From Pseudomonas reactans (GTDB lineage: Bacteria > Pseudomonadota > Gammaproteobacteria > Pseudomonadales > Pseudomonadaceae), in NCBI RefSeq assembly GCF_013385825.1, contig NZ_JACAPG010000009.1:1-55020 (forward strand): 55,020 nt of DNA. The letters are read 5' to 3'. The position numbers were made by a program, and so were the translations under genes. Shown piece by piece: positions 44,904 through 54,872 of this stretch. The notes beneath the pieces are model-generated. The model saw only the letters and a program-made list of their open reading frames with translations. It was not told the DNA's origin and ran no database searches. Positions within the stretch are counted from its first letter, which is position 1. The number at the start of each line of letters is the position of its first letter.

Positions 44904-45677
44904 TTATTGTGCCAGCCAGCCGCCGTCGATATTCCACGCCGCGCCCCGTACTTGGGCGCCGGCGTCGCTGCACAAGAACAGCACCAGCTCGCCCAGTTGC
45001 GGCGGGGTGACAAACTCCAGCGACGGCTGCTTCTCCGCCAGCAGATCATGCTGCGCCTGCTGTGGGTCAACGCCAGCGGCGGCACGGTCATCAATCTGCT
45101 TCTGCACCAGCGGCGTCAGCACCCAGCCGGGGCAGATGGCGTTGCAGGTGACGTTACTGGTAGCGGTTTCCAGGCCGACGACCTTGGTCAAACCAATCAC
45201 GCCGTGCTTGGCCGCCACATACGCCGCCTTGCCCACCGAACCGACCTGGCCATGCACCGAGGCAATATTGACGATACGCCCCCAGCCCTTGGCTTTCATG
45301 CCCGGCAAGCTCAAGCGTGTACTGTGGAACACCGACGACAGGTTGATCGCAATGATCGAGTCCCAGCGCTCCGCCGGGAAGTCTTCCACCGCCGCCACAT
45401 GTTGGATGCCGGCGTTGTTCACCAGGATATCCACGCCGCCGAATTCACGCTCGGCGTAGGCGATCATGTCGGCGATCTGCGCCGGGTCGCTGACGTCCGC
45501 CGGATGATGGCCGACCTTGCCGCCGAAGGCCTGCACCTGGGCGATCACCGCGCTGGCGTCGCCAAAACCGTTGAGGATCAGGTTGGCGCCGGCCTTGGCC
45601 AGACTCAAGGCAACCCCCAAGCCGATGCCGCTGGTGGAGCCGGTGACCAGGGCGGTCTTGCCGTTCAATGTCGTCAT
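44904..45677 (-). CDS. bdhA: 3-hydroxybutyrate dehydrogenase
   Basis: This is 257 residues from ATG 45677 (GTGAGG upstream). It is an SDR with TGSTSGIGLG at 12-21, catalytic Ser in NIASVHG, and YVAAKHG supplying the Tyr and Lys. The C-terminal CPGWVLTPLVQKQIDDRA matches PHB-cycle dehydrogenases. It oxidises D-3-hydroxybutyrate to acetoacetate with NAD. It sits between the permease and the ligase genes, with 7- and 13-bp gaps. Confidence 0.93.
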   Translation of the reverse strand: MTTLNGKTALVTGSTSGIGLGVALSLAKAGANLILNGFGDASAVIAQVQAFGGKVGHHPADVSDPAQIADMIAYAEREFGGVDILVNNAGIQHVAAVEDFPAERWDSIIAINLSSVFHSTRLSLPGMKAKGWGRIVNIASVHGQVGSVGKAAYVAAKHGVIGLTKVVGLETATSNVTCNAICPGWVLTPLVQKQIDDRAAAGVDPQQAQHDLLAEKQPSLEFVTPPQLGELVLFLCSDAGAQVRGAAWNIDGGWLAQ

Positions 45678-45684
45678 GAAAACC

Positions 45685-47076
45685 TCACACAATGCCGGTG
45701 GCGTAGAAAGTACCGATCACCACGAACACCGCGAGGGTCTTGATGATCGTGATGCCGAAAATGTCCTTGTAGGCTTCGCGGTGCGTCAGGCCGGTGACCG
45801 CCAGCAGCGTGATCACCGCGCCGTTGTGGGGCAGGGTGTCCATGCCGCCGCTGGCCATGGCCGCGACGCGGTGCAGTACTTCAAGGGGGATATTGGCCGC
45901 ATGGGCCGCCGAAATAAAGCTCTCGGACATGGCTGCCAGGGCGATGCTCATACCGCCCGACGCCGAGCCGGTAATACCGGCCAGCAGGGTCACGGTAATC
46001 GCTTCGTTGACCAGCGGGTTGGGGATGCCCTTGAGCCAGTCCGCCAGCACCAGAAAGCCCGGCAGCGAGGCGATCACGGCACCAAAGCCGTATTCCGACG
46101 CGGTGTTCATCGCCGCCAGCAACGCGCCGCTGACCGCGCTTTTGCTGCCTTCAGCGAGCTTGCTTTTGATCGCCGAGAAGCCGAACACCAACACCATGAC
46201 GATGCCCACCAGTAACGCCGCTTGCACCGCCCAGATCGCGGTGAGCTTGGCGATTTCGGTGGTTACCGGGGTGGTCATGCCTGGCAGGGCAAGGCTGTGG
46301 GTCTTGCCGTACCACTGCGGGATCCAATGCGTGAACAGCAGGTTCATCACGCCCACCAGGATCAGCGGCGACAGCGCGATCCAAGGGTTGGGCAGCGCCA
46401 GGTTATCGGCGGTTTCCGGCTCGTTGCGCAGTTCGGTACCGTAACCTTCACCGGCCCGTTGCGCCTTGTTGCGCTGGCGCGCCAGGTACAGCATGCCGGC
46501 GCAGAACACGAAGATCGTGCCGATCAGGCCCAGCCACGGCGCCGCCCAGGCGGTGGTGTTGAAAAAGGTGCTGGGGATGATGTTCTGGATCTGCGGCGTG
46601 CCGGGCAGCGCGTCCATGGTGAACGAGAACGCGCCGAGGGCGATGGTCGCCGGGATCAGGCGCTTGGGGATATTGCTCTGGCGGAACATCTCCGCCGCGA
46701 ACGGGTACACCGCAAACACCACCACGAACAGCGACACGCCGCCGTAGGTGAGCAGGGCGCAGACCAACACGATCACCAGCATCGCCTGGCGCGTGCCAAG
46801 CAAGCGGATCGCCGCCGCCACAATCGAACGCGAAAAGCCAGACAGCTCGATCAGCTTGCCGAACACCGCGCCGAGCAGGAACACCGGGAAATACAGTTTG
46901 ATAAAACCGACCATCTTCTCCATGAACACGCCGGTAAAGGCAGGCGCGACGGCGGACGGGTCGGTGAGCAGGACAGCGCCGAGCGCGGCGATGGGGGCAA
47001 ACAGGATAACGCTATAGCCACGGTAAGCAGCCAGCATCAGCAACGCGAGCGCTGCCAGGGCAATGATCACACTCAT
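45685..47076 (-). CDS. GntP-family permease (probable 3-hydroxybutyrate uptake)
   Basis: This is 463 residues with about 12-14 helices. It has GntP hallmarks such as SGGMSIALAAMSE and MASGGMDTLPHNGAVITLL. It is first in the sigma54-driven operon, followed by bdhA and the ligase, so 3-hydroxybutyrate (or acetoacetate) is the likely cargo. The same gene order is known next to hbcR in P. aeruginosa (from memory). Confidence 0.9.
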   Translation of the reverse strand: MSVIIALAALALLMLAAYRGYSVILFAPIAALGAVLLTDPSAVAPAFTGVFMEKMVGFIKLYFPVFLLGAVFGKLIELSGFSRSIVAAAIRLLGTRQAMLVIVLVCALLTYGGVSLFVVVFAVYPFAAEMFRQSNIPKRLIPATIALGAFSFTMDALPGTPQIQNIIPSTFFNTTAWAAPWLGLIGTIFVFCAGMLYLARQRNKAQRAGEGYGTELRNEPETADNLALPNPWIALSPLILVGVMNLLFTHWIPQWYGKTHSLALPGMTTPVTTEIAKLTAIWAVQAALLVGIVMVLVFGFSAIKSKLAEGSKSAVSGALLAAMNTASEYGFGAVIASLPGFLVLADWLKGIPNPLVNEAITVTLLAGITGSASGGMSIALAAMSESFISAAHAANIPLEVLHRVAAMASGGMDTLPHNGAVITLLAVTGLTHREAYKDIFGITIIKTLAVFVVIGTFYATGIV

Positions 47077-47131
47077 GGTGTGTCTCCATCGGATTGTTAT
47101 TTTTGTGGGGTGTTGCTGTAGGAAGGGCTAT

Positions 47132-47148
47132 AGCGAGATGTGTGCCAA
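47132..47148 (-). promoter_or_regulatory. Sigma54 promoter of the hydroxybutyrate operon
   Basis: Minus-strand TGGCACACATCTCGCT (47147 to 47132), preceded by T, has GG/GC at exact -24/-12 spacing. The predicted start near 47120 leaves a leader of about 44 nt before the permease gene. Confidence 0.7.
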
Positions 47149-47196
47149 CTAGTTAAGTTATTGAAATATATAGATTTTATTCTTTTTTATTGAGAT

Positions 47197-47216
47197 TTAT
47201 CTCTAGTTAGAGACAA
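47197..47216. promoter_or_regulatory. Candidate HbcR activator site 1
   Basis: On the minus strand TTGTCTC-TAACTA-GAGATAA, an inverted repeat with a 6-bp spacer, about 80-95 bp upstream of the predicted start. This is a normal enhancer position. A second copy lies at 47351-47370. Confidence 0.55.
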
Positions 47217-47225
47217 GCGAGCCCC

Positions 47226-47325
47226 TGTAGGAGCGAGCTTGCTCGCGAAGGTCGTCAGCGATAACGCGGGGATCCTGAACGAACGCGGTGTAATTTGGTT
47301 TTTCGCGAGCAAGCTCGCTCCTACA
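47226..47325. repeat. REPIN, family A, between the two activator sites
   Basis: The arm TGTAGGAGCGAGCTTGCTCG (from 47226) and its complement (to 47325) flank the CAGCGATAACGC loop block. It falls between the two putative activator sites. Confidence 0.85.
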
Positions 47326-47350
47326 ATGGAATGTCTTTAAATTGAGACTT

Positions 47351-47370
47351 TTGTCTCGTTATGGAGATTC
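47351..47370. promoter_or_regulatory. Candidate HbcR activator site 2, overlapping the hbcR stop codon
   Basis: TTGTCTC-GTTATG-GAGATTC repeats the plan of site 1 (12 of 14 arm bases equal). It covers the last codons and stop of hbcR. GAGAC-TTTT-GTCTC (47344-47357) overlaps it. Confidence 0.45.
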
Positions 47371-48762
47371 GTTTATTCCCAGCGCCACCATCTTCTTGTA
47401 CAGCGTCGACCGTCCAAGCCCCAACTGCTTGGCCGCCTCCACCACATTGCCCTCACATGCCCTCAACGCCGCCGTGATGATCTGCCGATCAAACCGTTCC
47501 CGCGCCGTGTTGAAACTTTCCCCCTCAACCGTCGCGACGGCGCTGCTACGCGCCACCTGCGTAAAAGTACCAATGGCCGCCCGTATTTCCCTGGCATTCA
47601 GCACCAAGTCATCACTCAGCAGTGCCGCCCGCTCCAACACATTGCGCAGCTCACGGATGTTCCCCGGCCACGCATGCTGCGCCAGCAGCGCCAGGGCTTC
47701 ACGGTCCAGCTCATGCTGGCTGCGCAACTCCTCAAGAATCGCCTCGCTCAACGCGGGAATATCCTCCAGCCGCTCACGCAACGGCGGCACCTGGATGGGC
47801 AGTACATTCAGCCGGTAATACAGGTCGGCGCGGAACTCACCGCGTTTGATCGCCGCTTCCAGGTCCATCGACGTGGCCGCGATCACCCGCACATCGCTGT
47901 GCAGCATCTCGTTGGAGCCGACCGGCTCGAATTCCTTTTCCTGCAACACCCGCAGCAATTTGCTTTGCAGCGGCAGGGGCATGTCGCCGATTTCATCGAG
48001 GAACAACGTGCCGCCCTGGGCAATCTGGAATTTGCCCGCACGGCCCTTGCGGTCGGCGCCGGTAAACGCGCCCGGCGCGGTGCCGAAGAACTCGGCTTCG
48101 AGCAGGTCAGCGGGAATCGCTGCACTGTTGATGCTGACAAAAGCCTTATGCGCACGGCTTGAAGCGCCGTGAATCGCCTGGGCCAGCAACTCCTTGCCGG
48201 TGCCGGTCTCGCCCAGCAGCAACACTGGCGACTCGGCGCTGGCACTGCGCCGCGCCCGGCGTTTCACTTCGAGGCTGGCGGCGCTGGTGCCGATAAAGTG
48301 GGCGAAGTTGTATTTGCTCTGGCGCGAACGCAGTAACGAGCGTGTCGAGGCCAGTTCCTGCTGCATACTCAGGTAGCGCTCGATCAGCGGTGACAGGTTG
48401 CGCAGTTCATCGAACAACGCAAAGCCGATCGCGCCGATCACTGCGCCGGCATCGTTGTGGATCGGCAAACGCATTACCACCAACGGGCCTTTGGGCGTGT
48501 CCTGGATGTCCAGCAGGATCGGCTGGTCGTTGCGCACCACCTGGCGTAACAGGCTGTTGGAAATCACCTGCTCGCAGGGCTGGCCGATGGCTTCATCGGC
48601 GCTCTTGAGGCCAAAGCGCTTGGCGTAGCGCTCGTTCATCCACACGATGTTCGCGTCGCGGTCGACAATCACCGTGCCTTCGCTGGACTGCTCGATGATC
48701 TCGAACAGCGACTGGATCGCCAGGCCGCGAACCTGTTGGTAATCCGTGAGGCTGGTACTCAT
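47359..48762 (-). CDS. hbcR: Sigma54-dependent activator of 3-hydroxybutyrate catabolism
   Basis: This is 467 residues from ATG 48762. A PAS domain covers 20-120. The AAA+ domain covers about 155-385, with Walker A GETGTGKE at 184-191 and the sigma54-contact loop GAFTGA at 231-236. A Fis-type HTH is at the C-terminus (EGNVVEAAKQLGLGRSTLYKKM). It is upstream of the permease-bdhA-ligase operon, which has a -24/-12 promoter, as for HbcR of P. aeruginosa. Its Shine-Dalgarno (ACAGGAT) is formed by the end of a REPIN. Confidence 0.9.
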   Translation of the reverse strand: MSTSLTDYQQVRGLAIQSLFEIIEQSSEGTVIVDRDANIVWMNERYAKRFGLKSADEAIGQPCEQVISNSLLRQVVRNDQPILLDIQDTPKGPLVVMRLPIHNDAGAVIGAIGFALFDELRNLSPLIERYLSMQQELASTRSLLRSRQSKYNFAHFIGTSAASLEVKRRARRSASAESPVLLLGETGTGKELLAQAIHGASSRAHKAFVSINSAAIPADLLEAEFFGTAPGAFTGADRKGRAGKFQIAQGGTLFLDEIGDMPLPLQSKLLRVLQEKEFEPVGSNEMLHSDVRVIAATSMDLEAAIKRGEFRADLYYRLNVLPIQVPPLRERLEDIPALSEAILEELRSQHELDREALALLAQHAWPGNIRELRNVLERAALLSDDLVLNAREIRAAIGTFTQVARSSAVATVEGESFNTARERFDRQIITAALRACEGNVVEAAKQLGLGRSTLYKKMVALGINESP

Positions 48763-48772
48763 ACGCGATAAT

Positions 48773-48877
48773 CCTGTAGGAGCGAGCTTGCTCGCGAAAA
48801 ACGTCAACGATGACGCAGCGTTAATCGGTACCCCGTGTTGCCTGTGGTTTTCTCGCGAGCAAGCTCGCTCCTACAGG
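48773..48877. repeat. REPIN, family A, filling the yejF-hbcR gap
   Basis: The arms CCTGTAGGAGCGAGC (from 48773) and its complement (to 48877) flank the CAACGATGACGC loop block. It occupies nearly all of the 108-bp gap. One end supplies the last codons and TAG stop of yejF. The other end supplies the AGGA before hbcR. Confidence 0.88.
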
Positions 48878-50442
48878 GGGATATGGGCTGCTGCCAGTAG
48901 CTCTTTGGTGTAGGGGTGCTGCGGTGCATCGAACACCTCATGGCTCGCGCCGGCCTCCACCACCTTGCCGTCCTTGATCACGATCATGTCATGTGCCATC
49001 GCGCGCACCACCGCCAGGTCATGGCTGATAAACAGGTAAGTCAGGCCGTACTTCTCCTGCAGTTCACGCAGCAGCGCCACCACTTGTTTTTGCACGGTAC
49101 GGTCAAGGGCCGAGGTGGGTTCGTCGAGTAGCATCAGCGCCGGCTTGAGTACCAAAGCGCGGGCGATGGCAATGCGTTGGCGCTGGCCGCCGGAAAACTC
49201 ATGGGGGTAACGGTGGCGGCTGGCAGGGTCGAGCCCCACGTCCTTGAGCACCTGCACCACCTGCGCATCGCGGTCGGCCAGGCTACACGGCGCATGCACC
49301 TCCAGGCCTTCGCTGATGATCTGCTCCACGGTCATGCGCGGGCTGAGGCTGCCGTAAGGGTCCTGGAACACCACCTGCATCTGCTTGCGCCATGGGCGCA
49401 TCTGCTGGTGGTTCAGCGGGTCGAGGGCTTCACCCTGGAAGCGGATGCTGCCCGTGGAGTCCAGCAGCCGCAGGATCGCCTGGCCCAGGGTGGATTTGCC
49501 CGAGCCGGACTCGCCGACAATCCCCAGGGTCTTGCCGCGCTGCACGCTGAGGCTGATGCCGTCTACTGCGCGCAGGTAGGTCTTGCGCCGGAACAACCCG
49601 CCGCCGAGGGGGAATCGCACGCTCAGGTCGTCCACCTGCAAAACGGTTTCGCGTTCGTCACTGCACAGCACATCACCGTCCGGCTCGGCATCCAGCAGCA
49701 GGCGGCTGTACGGGTGTTGCGGCGCAGTGAACAGGCTCTGGCAGTCGGCCTGCTCGACAATCTCGCCGGCGCGCATCACGCACACGCGCTGGGCGATGCT
49801 GCGCACCAGGTTGAGGTCGTGGCTGATCAGCAGCAGCGACATGCCCAAGCGTTGTTGCAGGGACTTGAGCAGCAGCAGGATCTTGCGCTGCACGGTCACA
49901 TCCAACGCGGTGGTGGGTTCGTCGGCGATCAGCAGTTCCGGTTCGCAGGCCAGGGCCATGGCGATCATCACCCGCTGGCGTTGCCCGCCGGACAGTTGAT
50001 GGGGATAGGCCTTGAGCCGCTCCCGGGGTTTCTGGATGCCCACCAGGTCAAGCAATTCCAGAATGCGCGCCTGGGCCGCCTTGCCACCCAGGCCCTTGTG
50101 CAACAGCAGGGTTTCGCCGATCTGCTTTTCGATGCTGTGCAACGGGTTCAGGGAGGTCATCGGCTCCTGGAAGATCATCGCAATGCGGTTGCCGCGCAGC
50201 TTCTGCAGGGTCGCCGCCGATGCGCCGATCAGTTCCTGGCCGCGGTACTGGATGGAACCGGTGGTTTCAGTGCCGGCTTCGGGCAGCAATTGCAGGATCG
50301 AGTGGGCCGTCACCGACTTGCCCGAGCCTGACTCGCCTACCAGCGCCAGGCACTCGCCGGGGCGCACGTCCAGGCTCAGGTTGCGCACCACGGTCTGGCC
50401 GCTGAAGGCGACGCTGAGGTCGCGGATTTCGATCAGGTTCAT
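48871..50442 (-). CDS. yejF: Peptide ABC transporter ATPase with two NBDs (YejF)
   Basis: This 523-residue protein has two complete NBDs with Walker [11 protein letters not shown] (about 36-45) and [11 protein letters not shown] (about 315), and two [16 protein letters not shown] signatures. It is the single fused ATPase typical of the Yej oligopeptide/microcin-C-type importer. Its final residues HIPL and the stop lie inside a REPIN. Last gene of yejABEF. Confidence 0.92.
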   Translation of the reverse strand: MNLIEIRDLSVAFSGQTVVRNLSLDVRPGECLALVGESGSGKSVTAHSILQLLPEAGTETTGSIQYRGQELIGASAATLQKLRGNRIAMIFQEPMTSLNPLHSIEKQIGETLLLHKGLGGKAAQARILELLDLVGIQKPRERLKAYPHQLSGGQRQRVMIAMALACEPELLIADEPTTALDVTVQRKILLLLKSLQQRLGMSLLLISHDLNLVRSIAQRVCVMRAGEIVEQADCQSLFTAPQHPYSRLLLDAEPDGDVLCSDERETVLQVDDLSVRFPLGGGLFRRKTYLRAVDGISLSVQRGKTLGIVGESGSGKSTLGQAILRLLDSTGSIRFQGEALDPLNHQQMRPWRKQMQVVFQDPYGSLSPRMTVEQIISEGLEVHAPCSLADRDAQVVQVLKDVGLDPASRHRYPHEFSGGQRQRIAIARALVLKPALMLLDEPTSALDRTVQKQVVALLRELQEKYGLTYLFISHDLAVVRAMAHDMIVIKDGKVVEAGASHEVFDAPQHPYTKELLAAAHIPL

Positions 50443-50452
50443 AGGCGGTCAC

Positions 50453-51475
50453 TCATGAGCGTGGGTCGAAGGCATCACGCAATGCCTCGCCGATAAACAC
50501 CAGCAGCGACAAGATCAGCGCCAGTGTGAAGAACGCCGTCAGGCCCAGCCAGGGCGCTTGCAGGTTCTGCTTGCCCTGGGCGATCAACTCGCCCAGGGAG
50601 GCGCTGCCTGCCGGCATGCCGAAACCGAGGAAATCCAGGGCGCTCAGGGTAGAAATTGCGCCGGTCAGGATGAACGGCAGGTAGCTCAAGGTGGCGGTCA
50701 TGGCGTTGGGCAGGATATGCCGGCGAATGATCTTGCCGTCACCCAAACCCAAGGCCCGTGCAGCCTTGACGTATTCCAGGTTGCGCCCGCGCAGGAACTC
50801 GGCGCGCACCACGTCCACCAGGGCCAGCCAGGAAAACAGCGCCATGATCCCCAGCAGCCACCAGAAATTCGGTTCGACAAAACCGGACAGGATGATCAGC
50901 AGGTACAGCACCGGCAGCCCGGACCACACCTCCAGCACGCGCTGGCCAATCAAATCCACCCAGCCGCCGTAATAGCCCTGCAATGCGCCGGCCGCAATAC
51001 CGATGGCGGCGCTGATCGCGGTGAGCGCCAGGGCAAACAGGATCGATACCCGCGCACCAAAAATCACCCGCGCCAACACATCCCGCGACTGGTCATCGGT
51101 GCCCAGCCAGTTCACCGCCGAGGGCGGGCTGGGGGCAGGGCGGGTCAGTTCGTAGTTGGGCGTGTCGTCGCTGAACGGGATCGGCGGGAACAGCATCCAG
51201 CCGCCGTCCTGCTCGATCAGCTTTTTCACGTAGTCACTGCGATAGTCGGCCTGGAACGGTAGCTGGCCGCCGAACTGTTGCTCGGTGTACCGCTTGAACA
51301 CCGGGAAATACAGTTCGTTCTTGAAACTCAACAGCAGGGGCTTGTCGTTGGCGATCAATTCGCCACCGAGGGTCAGGATAAACAGGCCGATAAACAGCCA
51401 CAGCGACCACCAGCCGCGACGGTTCTTCTTGAAGCGTTCGAAACGGCGGCGCGCCACGGGAGACAGCTTAAGCAT
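50453..51475 (-). CDS. yejE: Peptide ABC transporter permease (YejE)
   Basis: This is 340 residues. An N-terminal cytoplasmic segment (RRRFERFKKNRRGWWSLWLF) precedes a periplasmic domain of about 100 residues, then five helices with the EAA loop EYVKAARALGLGDGKIIRRHILPNAMT. Its ATG overlaps the yejB stop by one base (TGATG), so translation is coupled. It works with YejB as the membrane channel. Confidence 0.92.
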   Translation of the reverse strand: MLKLSPVARRRFERFKKNRRGWWSLWLFIGLFILTLGGELIANDKPLLLSFKNELYFPVFKRYTEQQFGGQLPFQADYRSDYVKKLIEQDGGWMLFPPIPFSDDTPNYELTRPAPSPPSAVNWLGTDDQSRDVLARVIFGARVSILFALALTAISAAIGIAAGALQGYYGGWVDLIGQRVLEVWSGLPVLYLLIILSGFVEPNFWWLLGIMALFSWLALVDVVRAEFLRGRNLEYVKAARALGLGDGKIIRRHILPNAMTATLSYLPFILTGAISTLSALDFLGFGMPAGSASLGELIAQGKQNLQAPWLGLTAFFTLALILSLLVFIGEALRDAFDPRS

Positions 51476-52539
51476 CAGGCGTTCCTCGCGGCGAAGTCGA
51501 TACGCGGGTCTACCAGGGTGTAGCAGAGGTCACCGATGAGTTTTATCAAGAGGCCGAACAACGTGAAGATGAACAACGAACCGAACACCACCGGGTAATC
51601 GCGGGAGACGGCGGCTTCGTAGCTCATGCGGCCGAGGCCATCGAGGGAAAAGATCACCTCGATCAGCAGGGAGCCGGCGAAGAACACGGCGATGAACGCC
51701 TGGGGAATCCCCGAGATCACCAGCAACATGGCGTTGCGAAATACGTGGCCGTACAACACGCGCCGTTCGCTCAGGCCCTTGGCGCGCGCGGTCACCACGT
51801 ACTGGCGCGTGATTTCATTGAGGAATGAGTTTTTGGTGAGGATGGTCAGCGTCGCGAAACCGCCGATGACCAACGAGGTCACCGGCAACACCAGGTGCCA
51901 GAAATAATCGGCAATCTTGCCCACGGTGCTGAGGTCTTCGAAGTTCTCCGAGACCAGCCCGCGCACCGGGAACCAGTTCAGCGACGTACCGCCGGCAAAC
52001 ACCACGATCAGGAACATCGCAAACAGGAACGCCGGCATCGCGTAGCCGATGACGATCGCGGTGCTGCTCCACACATCGAAGCTGCTGCCATGGCGCACCG
52101 CCTTGCGAATACCCAAGGGGATCGACACCAGGTAGGTGATCAGCGTGGCCCAGAGGCCGAGGGAGATGGTCACCGGCATTTTTTCCAGGATCAGGTCGAT
52201 CACCGTCTTGCCGCGAAAAAAGCTGTTACCAAAGTCCAGTTGCGCGTAGCTCTTGAGCATCAACCACAGGCGCTCCGGGGCAGGCTTGTCGAAGCCGTAT
52301 TGCTTTTCGATGTCCTTGATCAGCTTCGGGTCCAGGCCACGGCTGGCACGCGAGCCGCCGCCGATGCCTTCGCCGGAAGACCCCCCGACGCCACCGGTGC
52401 CGCCGATGCCTTGCAGGTGGGCGATGGCCTGTTCTACCGGGCCACCGGGAGCGGCCTGCACGATCACGAAATTCACCAGCAGGATGATCACCAGCGTCGG
52501 AATGATCAGCAGCAGGCGCCGCACGATATAGGCAAACAT
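51475..52539 (-). CDS. yejB: Peptide ABC transporter permease (YejB)
   Basis: This 354-residue OppB-type permease has the EAA loop [26 protein letters not shown]. Between the first helix and the next conserved part it carries a Gly/Ser-rich low-complexity stretch (residues about 45-68). This is probably a flexible periplasmic loop. The start overlaps the yejA stop by one base. Confidence 0.92.
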   Translation of the reverse strand: MFAYIVRRLLLIIPTLVIILLVNFVIVQAAPGGPVEQAIAHLQGIGGTGGVGGSSGEGIGGGSRASRGLDPKLIKDIEKQYGFDKPAPERLWLMLKSYAQLDFGNSFFRGKTVIDLILEKMPVTISLGLWATLITYLVSIPLGIRKAVRHGSSFDVWSSTAIVIGYAMPAFLFAMFLIVVFAGGTSLNWFPVRGLVSENFEDLSTVGKIADYFWHLVLPVTSLVIGGFATLTILTKNSFLNEITRQYVVTARAKGLSERRVLYGHVFRNAMLLVISGIPQAFIAVFFAGSLLIEVIFSLDGLGRMSYEAAVSRDYPVVFGSLFIFTLFGLLIKLIGDLCYTLVDPRIDFAARNA

Positions 52540-54398
52540 CAGTGAGCCCCTCCGCGTTTTTTCAGCTCAGCGTTCATTTGTTCGTTGGTCAGTGGCGTGG
52601 GACTGATTTCCCACCAGGTTTCCAGGGCTTCGTCGTTTTTCGCCTCGGTGGCCGGTCGGCCGAAGCGATTCCACCACGCGGCGGACGTGCCGGGCGGGTA
52701 GTAATTGGGGATCCACAGGTAATTCCATTGCAGCACCCGGTCCAGCGCGTGGGCGTAGGTGAGCATCTGCGCCTGGGTGTCGGCCTTGACCAGGCCCTTG
52801 ATCAGGCTGTCGACGGCGGGGTCTTTGAGTACCGCGTAATTGTTGGCGCCTGGGTCGTAGGCTGCCTCCGAGCCGAAATAGTTGTACAGCTCCATGCCCG
52901 GAGACGTCGTGACGGGAAAGCCGATCACGATCATGTCGTAGTCCCTGGCCATTATCCGATTGACGTACTGCGAGGAGTCGATACGACGGATGTTCAAGGT
53001 AATACCGATCTGCGCCAGGTTACGTTTGTACGGTAGCAGCAGGCGCTCAAGGCCGTTCTGAGTGTTAAGGAACGTGAACTCCAGTGGCTCGCCCTCGGCG
53101 TTGACCAGTTTGTCGCCGTCCGGTTTCCAGCCGGCTTCCTCTAGCAACGCGAGGGCCTGCAGCTGTTTGTCGCGGATCATGCCGCTGCCGTCGGTGACCG
53201 GCGCCTTGAACACCTGGGTGAACACCTCGTCGGGCACCTGGCCGCGCAAGGGTTCGAGAATCGCCAGCTCCTCTTGGGTAGGCGGCTGGCTGGCCGCCAA
53301 AGGGCTATTGGAGAAATAGCTTTGCTGGCGGATGTACATATTCCGCATCATCTGCCGGTTGGCCCATTCGAAGTCCCACAGCATCGCCAGGGCCTGGCGC
53401 ACGCGGCGGTCCTTGAACATCGGTTTTTGCACATTGAACACATAACCCTGGGCCGGTTGCGGCATCTCCTTGGCCAAGTGCGCGCGTTGCAGGCGGCCAT
53501 CATCCAGGGCCGGGCCGTTGTAGCCGATGGAGTAACCGGTGGCGGAAAACTCGCGGTTGAAGTCGTAGGCACCGCCGCGCAATACCTGGCGGGCCACTTC
53601 GGTGTCGCCGAAATACTCCAGGCTCAAGTGATCGAAGTTGTACAGGCCACGGCTGACGGGCAGGTCCTTGCCCCACCAGTTCGGGTCGCGGGTAAAGGTG
53701 ATGGTGCTGCCGGAGTCGATCTTGCTGACTTTATAGGGGCCGCTGCCGAGAGGCGCTTCATAGCCGCCGCCGTTGGCGAAGTCGCGGGTCTTCCACCAGT
53801 GTTCCGGGAAGACCGGCAGGGTGGCGATGTCCAGGGGCAGGGTGCGGTTTTCATTGCTGGAGAAATCGAAGCGCACTTGGCGTTCGCCCTCGACTTCGAC
53901 GTGCTTCACGTCGGCAAACAGGGTGCGAAAGCGCAGGCTGCCTTGGGTCATCAGCAGGTCGAAGCTGTAGCGCACGTCCTCGGCAGTGATGGGTTTACCG
54001 TCCGCAAAACGTGCCTTGGGATTGAGGAAAAAACGCAGCGACAGGCCGTCATCGGCGCGCTCCATTTTTTCGGCCACCAGGCCGTAAACGGTGTAGGGCT
54101 CGTCCAGGGAGCGCTGGGCCAGGGGCGCATACAGCCAGCCGTCGACCTGGGAAACCCCGATGCCTTTGTCGATATAGGGCAACACGTGGTCAAAGCGCCC
54201 GATCTCGATGGCCGAACGGCGCAGGCTACCGCCCTTGGGGGCATTCGGGTTGGCGTAGTCGAAATGGGTAAAGCCGGCGGGGTACTTGGCCGGTTCGCCG
54301 TACACGGTCAGGTACGGTTGCGGTGCCGCGATCACGGCCGTGCTGGCCAGCAGCAGGGCCAGGGTCGAACTAAAAATGTAGGAAAAAGCCAATCGCAT
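52539..54398 (-). CDS. yejA: Periplasmic peptide-binding protein (YejA)
   Basis: This is 619 residues from ATG 54398 (AAGG upstream). An ATG at 54452 would add 18 residues before the signal peptide. The signal peptide (to about 26, STAVIAA) is followed by an SBP_bac_5 fold ([55 protein letters not shown]). It binds oligopeptides. First gene of yejABEF, 130 bp after the parvulin gene. Confidence 0.92.
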   Translation of the reverse strand: MRLAFSYIFSSTLALLLASTAVIAAPQPYLTVYGEPAKYPAGFTHFDYANPNAPKGGSLRRSAIEIGRFDHVLPYIDKGIGVSQVDGWLYAPLAQRSLDEPYTVYGLVAEKMERADDGLSLRFFLNPKARFADGKPITAEDVRYSFDLLMTQGSLRFRTLFADVKHVEVEGERQVRFDFSSNENRTLPLDIATLPVFPEHWWKTRDFANGGGYEAPLGSGPYKVSKIDSGSTITFTRDPNWWGKDLPVSRGLYNFDHLSLEYFGDTEVARQVLRGGAYDFNREFSATGYSIGYNGPALDDGRLQRAHLAKEMPQPAQGYVFNVQKPMFKDRRVRQALAMLWDFEWANRQMMRNMYIRQQSYFSNSPLAASQPPTQEELAILEPLRGQVPDEVFTQVFKAPVTDGSGMIRDKQLQALALLEEAGWKPDGDKLVNAEGEPLEFTFLNTQNGLERLLLPYKRNLAQIGITLNIRRIDSSQYVNRIMARDYDMIVIGFPVTTSPGMELYNYFGSEAAYDPGANNYAVLKDPAVDSLIKGLVKADTQAQMLTYAHALDRVLQWNYLWIPNYYPPGTSAAWWNRFGRPATEAKNDEALETWWEISPTPLTNEQMNAELKKRGGAH

Positions 54399-54475
54399 TG
54401 TCAGCCTTGAACGCCGTGTGAAGTAGAAAAGGGATTTGTACGCTAACGGCATCAGCGTCGCCAGTCATCACATGC

Positions 54476-54505
54476 ACAACGGCCCACCTAAAGGCGGGCC
54501 GTTGT
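54476..54505 (-). terminator. Strong hairpin after the parvulin gene
   Basis: ACAACGGCCC (54476-54485) pairs with GGGCCGTTGT (54496-54505). The stem extends to 13 bp with one G-U pair around a 4-nt loop. The minus-strand T-run is poor, so it may be a weak or Rho-assisted terminator 24 bp past the parvulin stop. Confidence 0.5.
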
Positions 54506-54528
54506 TTAGAGCATCAGCGCAGACTGGA

Positions 54529-54810
54529 TCAGTCCTGGCGGCTGGTGACTTCCAGCAGGTGGTAGCCGAACTGGGTTTTCACAGGGCCTTGCACGGTGTT
54601 GACCGGGGCGCTGAAGACGACAGTGTCGAATTCCTTGACCATCTGGCCTGGACCGAACGAACCCAGGTTGCCGCCGTCGCGGCTGGACGGGCAGCTGGAG
54701 TTGGCTTTGGCGATTTCTGCGAAATCGGCGCCGCCTTCGATTTGGGCCTTGAGTTCGTTGCACTTGTCTTCAGTGGAAACGAGGATGTGACGGGCGGTGG
54801 CTTTGGCCAT
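54529..54810 (-). CDS. Parvulin-type peptidyl-prolyl isomerase (PpiC-like)
   Basis: This is 93 residues from ATG 54810 (GGAGTTACTCCCC upstream). It starts MAKATARHILVSTEDKCNELK, with CPSSRDGGNLGSFGPGQMV and FGYHLLEV. It is a cytoplasmic single-domain parvulin. It is a paralogue of the protein at 39979: the GQMV core and both ends align without gaps of note. Confidence 0.93.
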   Translation of the reverse strand: MAKATARHILVSTEDKCNELKAQIEGGADFAEIAKANSSCPSSRDGGNLGSFGPGQMVKEFDTVVFSAPVNTVQGPVKTQFGYHLLEVTSRQD

Positions 54811-54872
54811 GGGGAGTAACTCCTTGAATGAAAAGGGTGAGCCTACCGGATTCAGGCGGTTATTTCTTGGCA

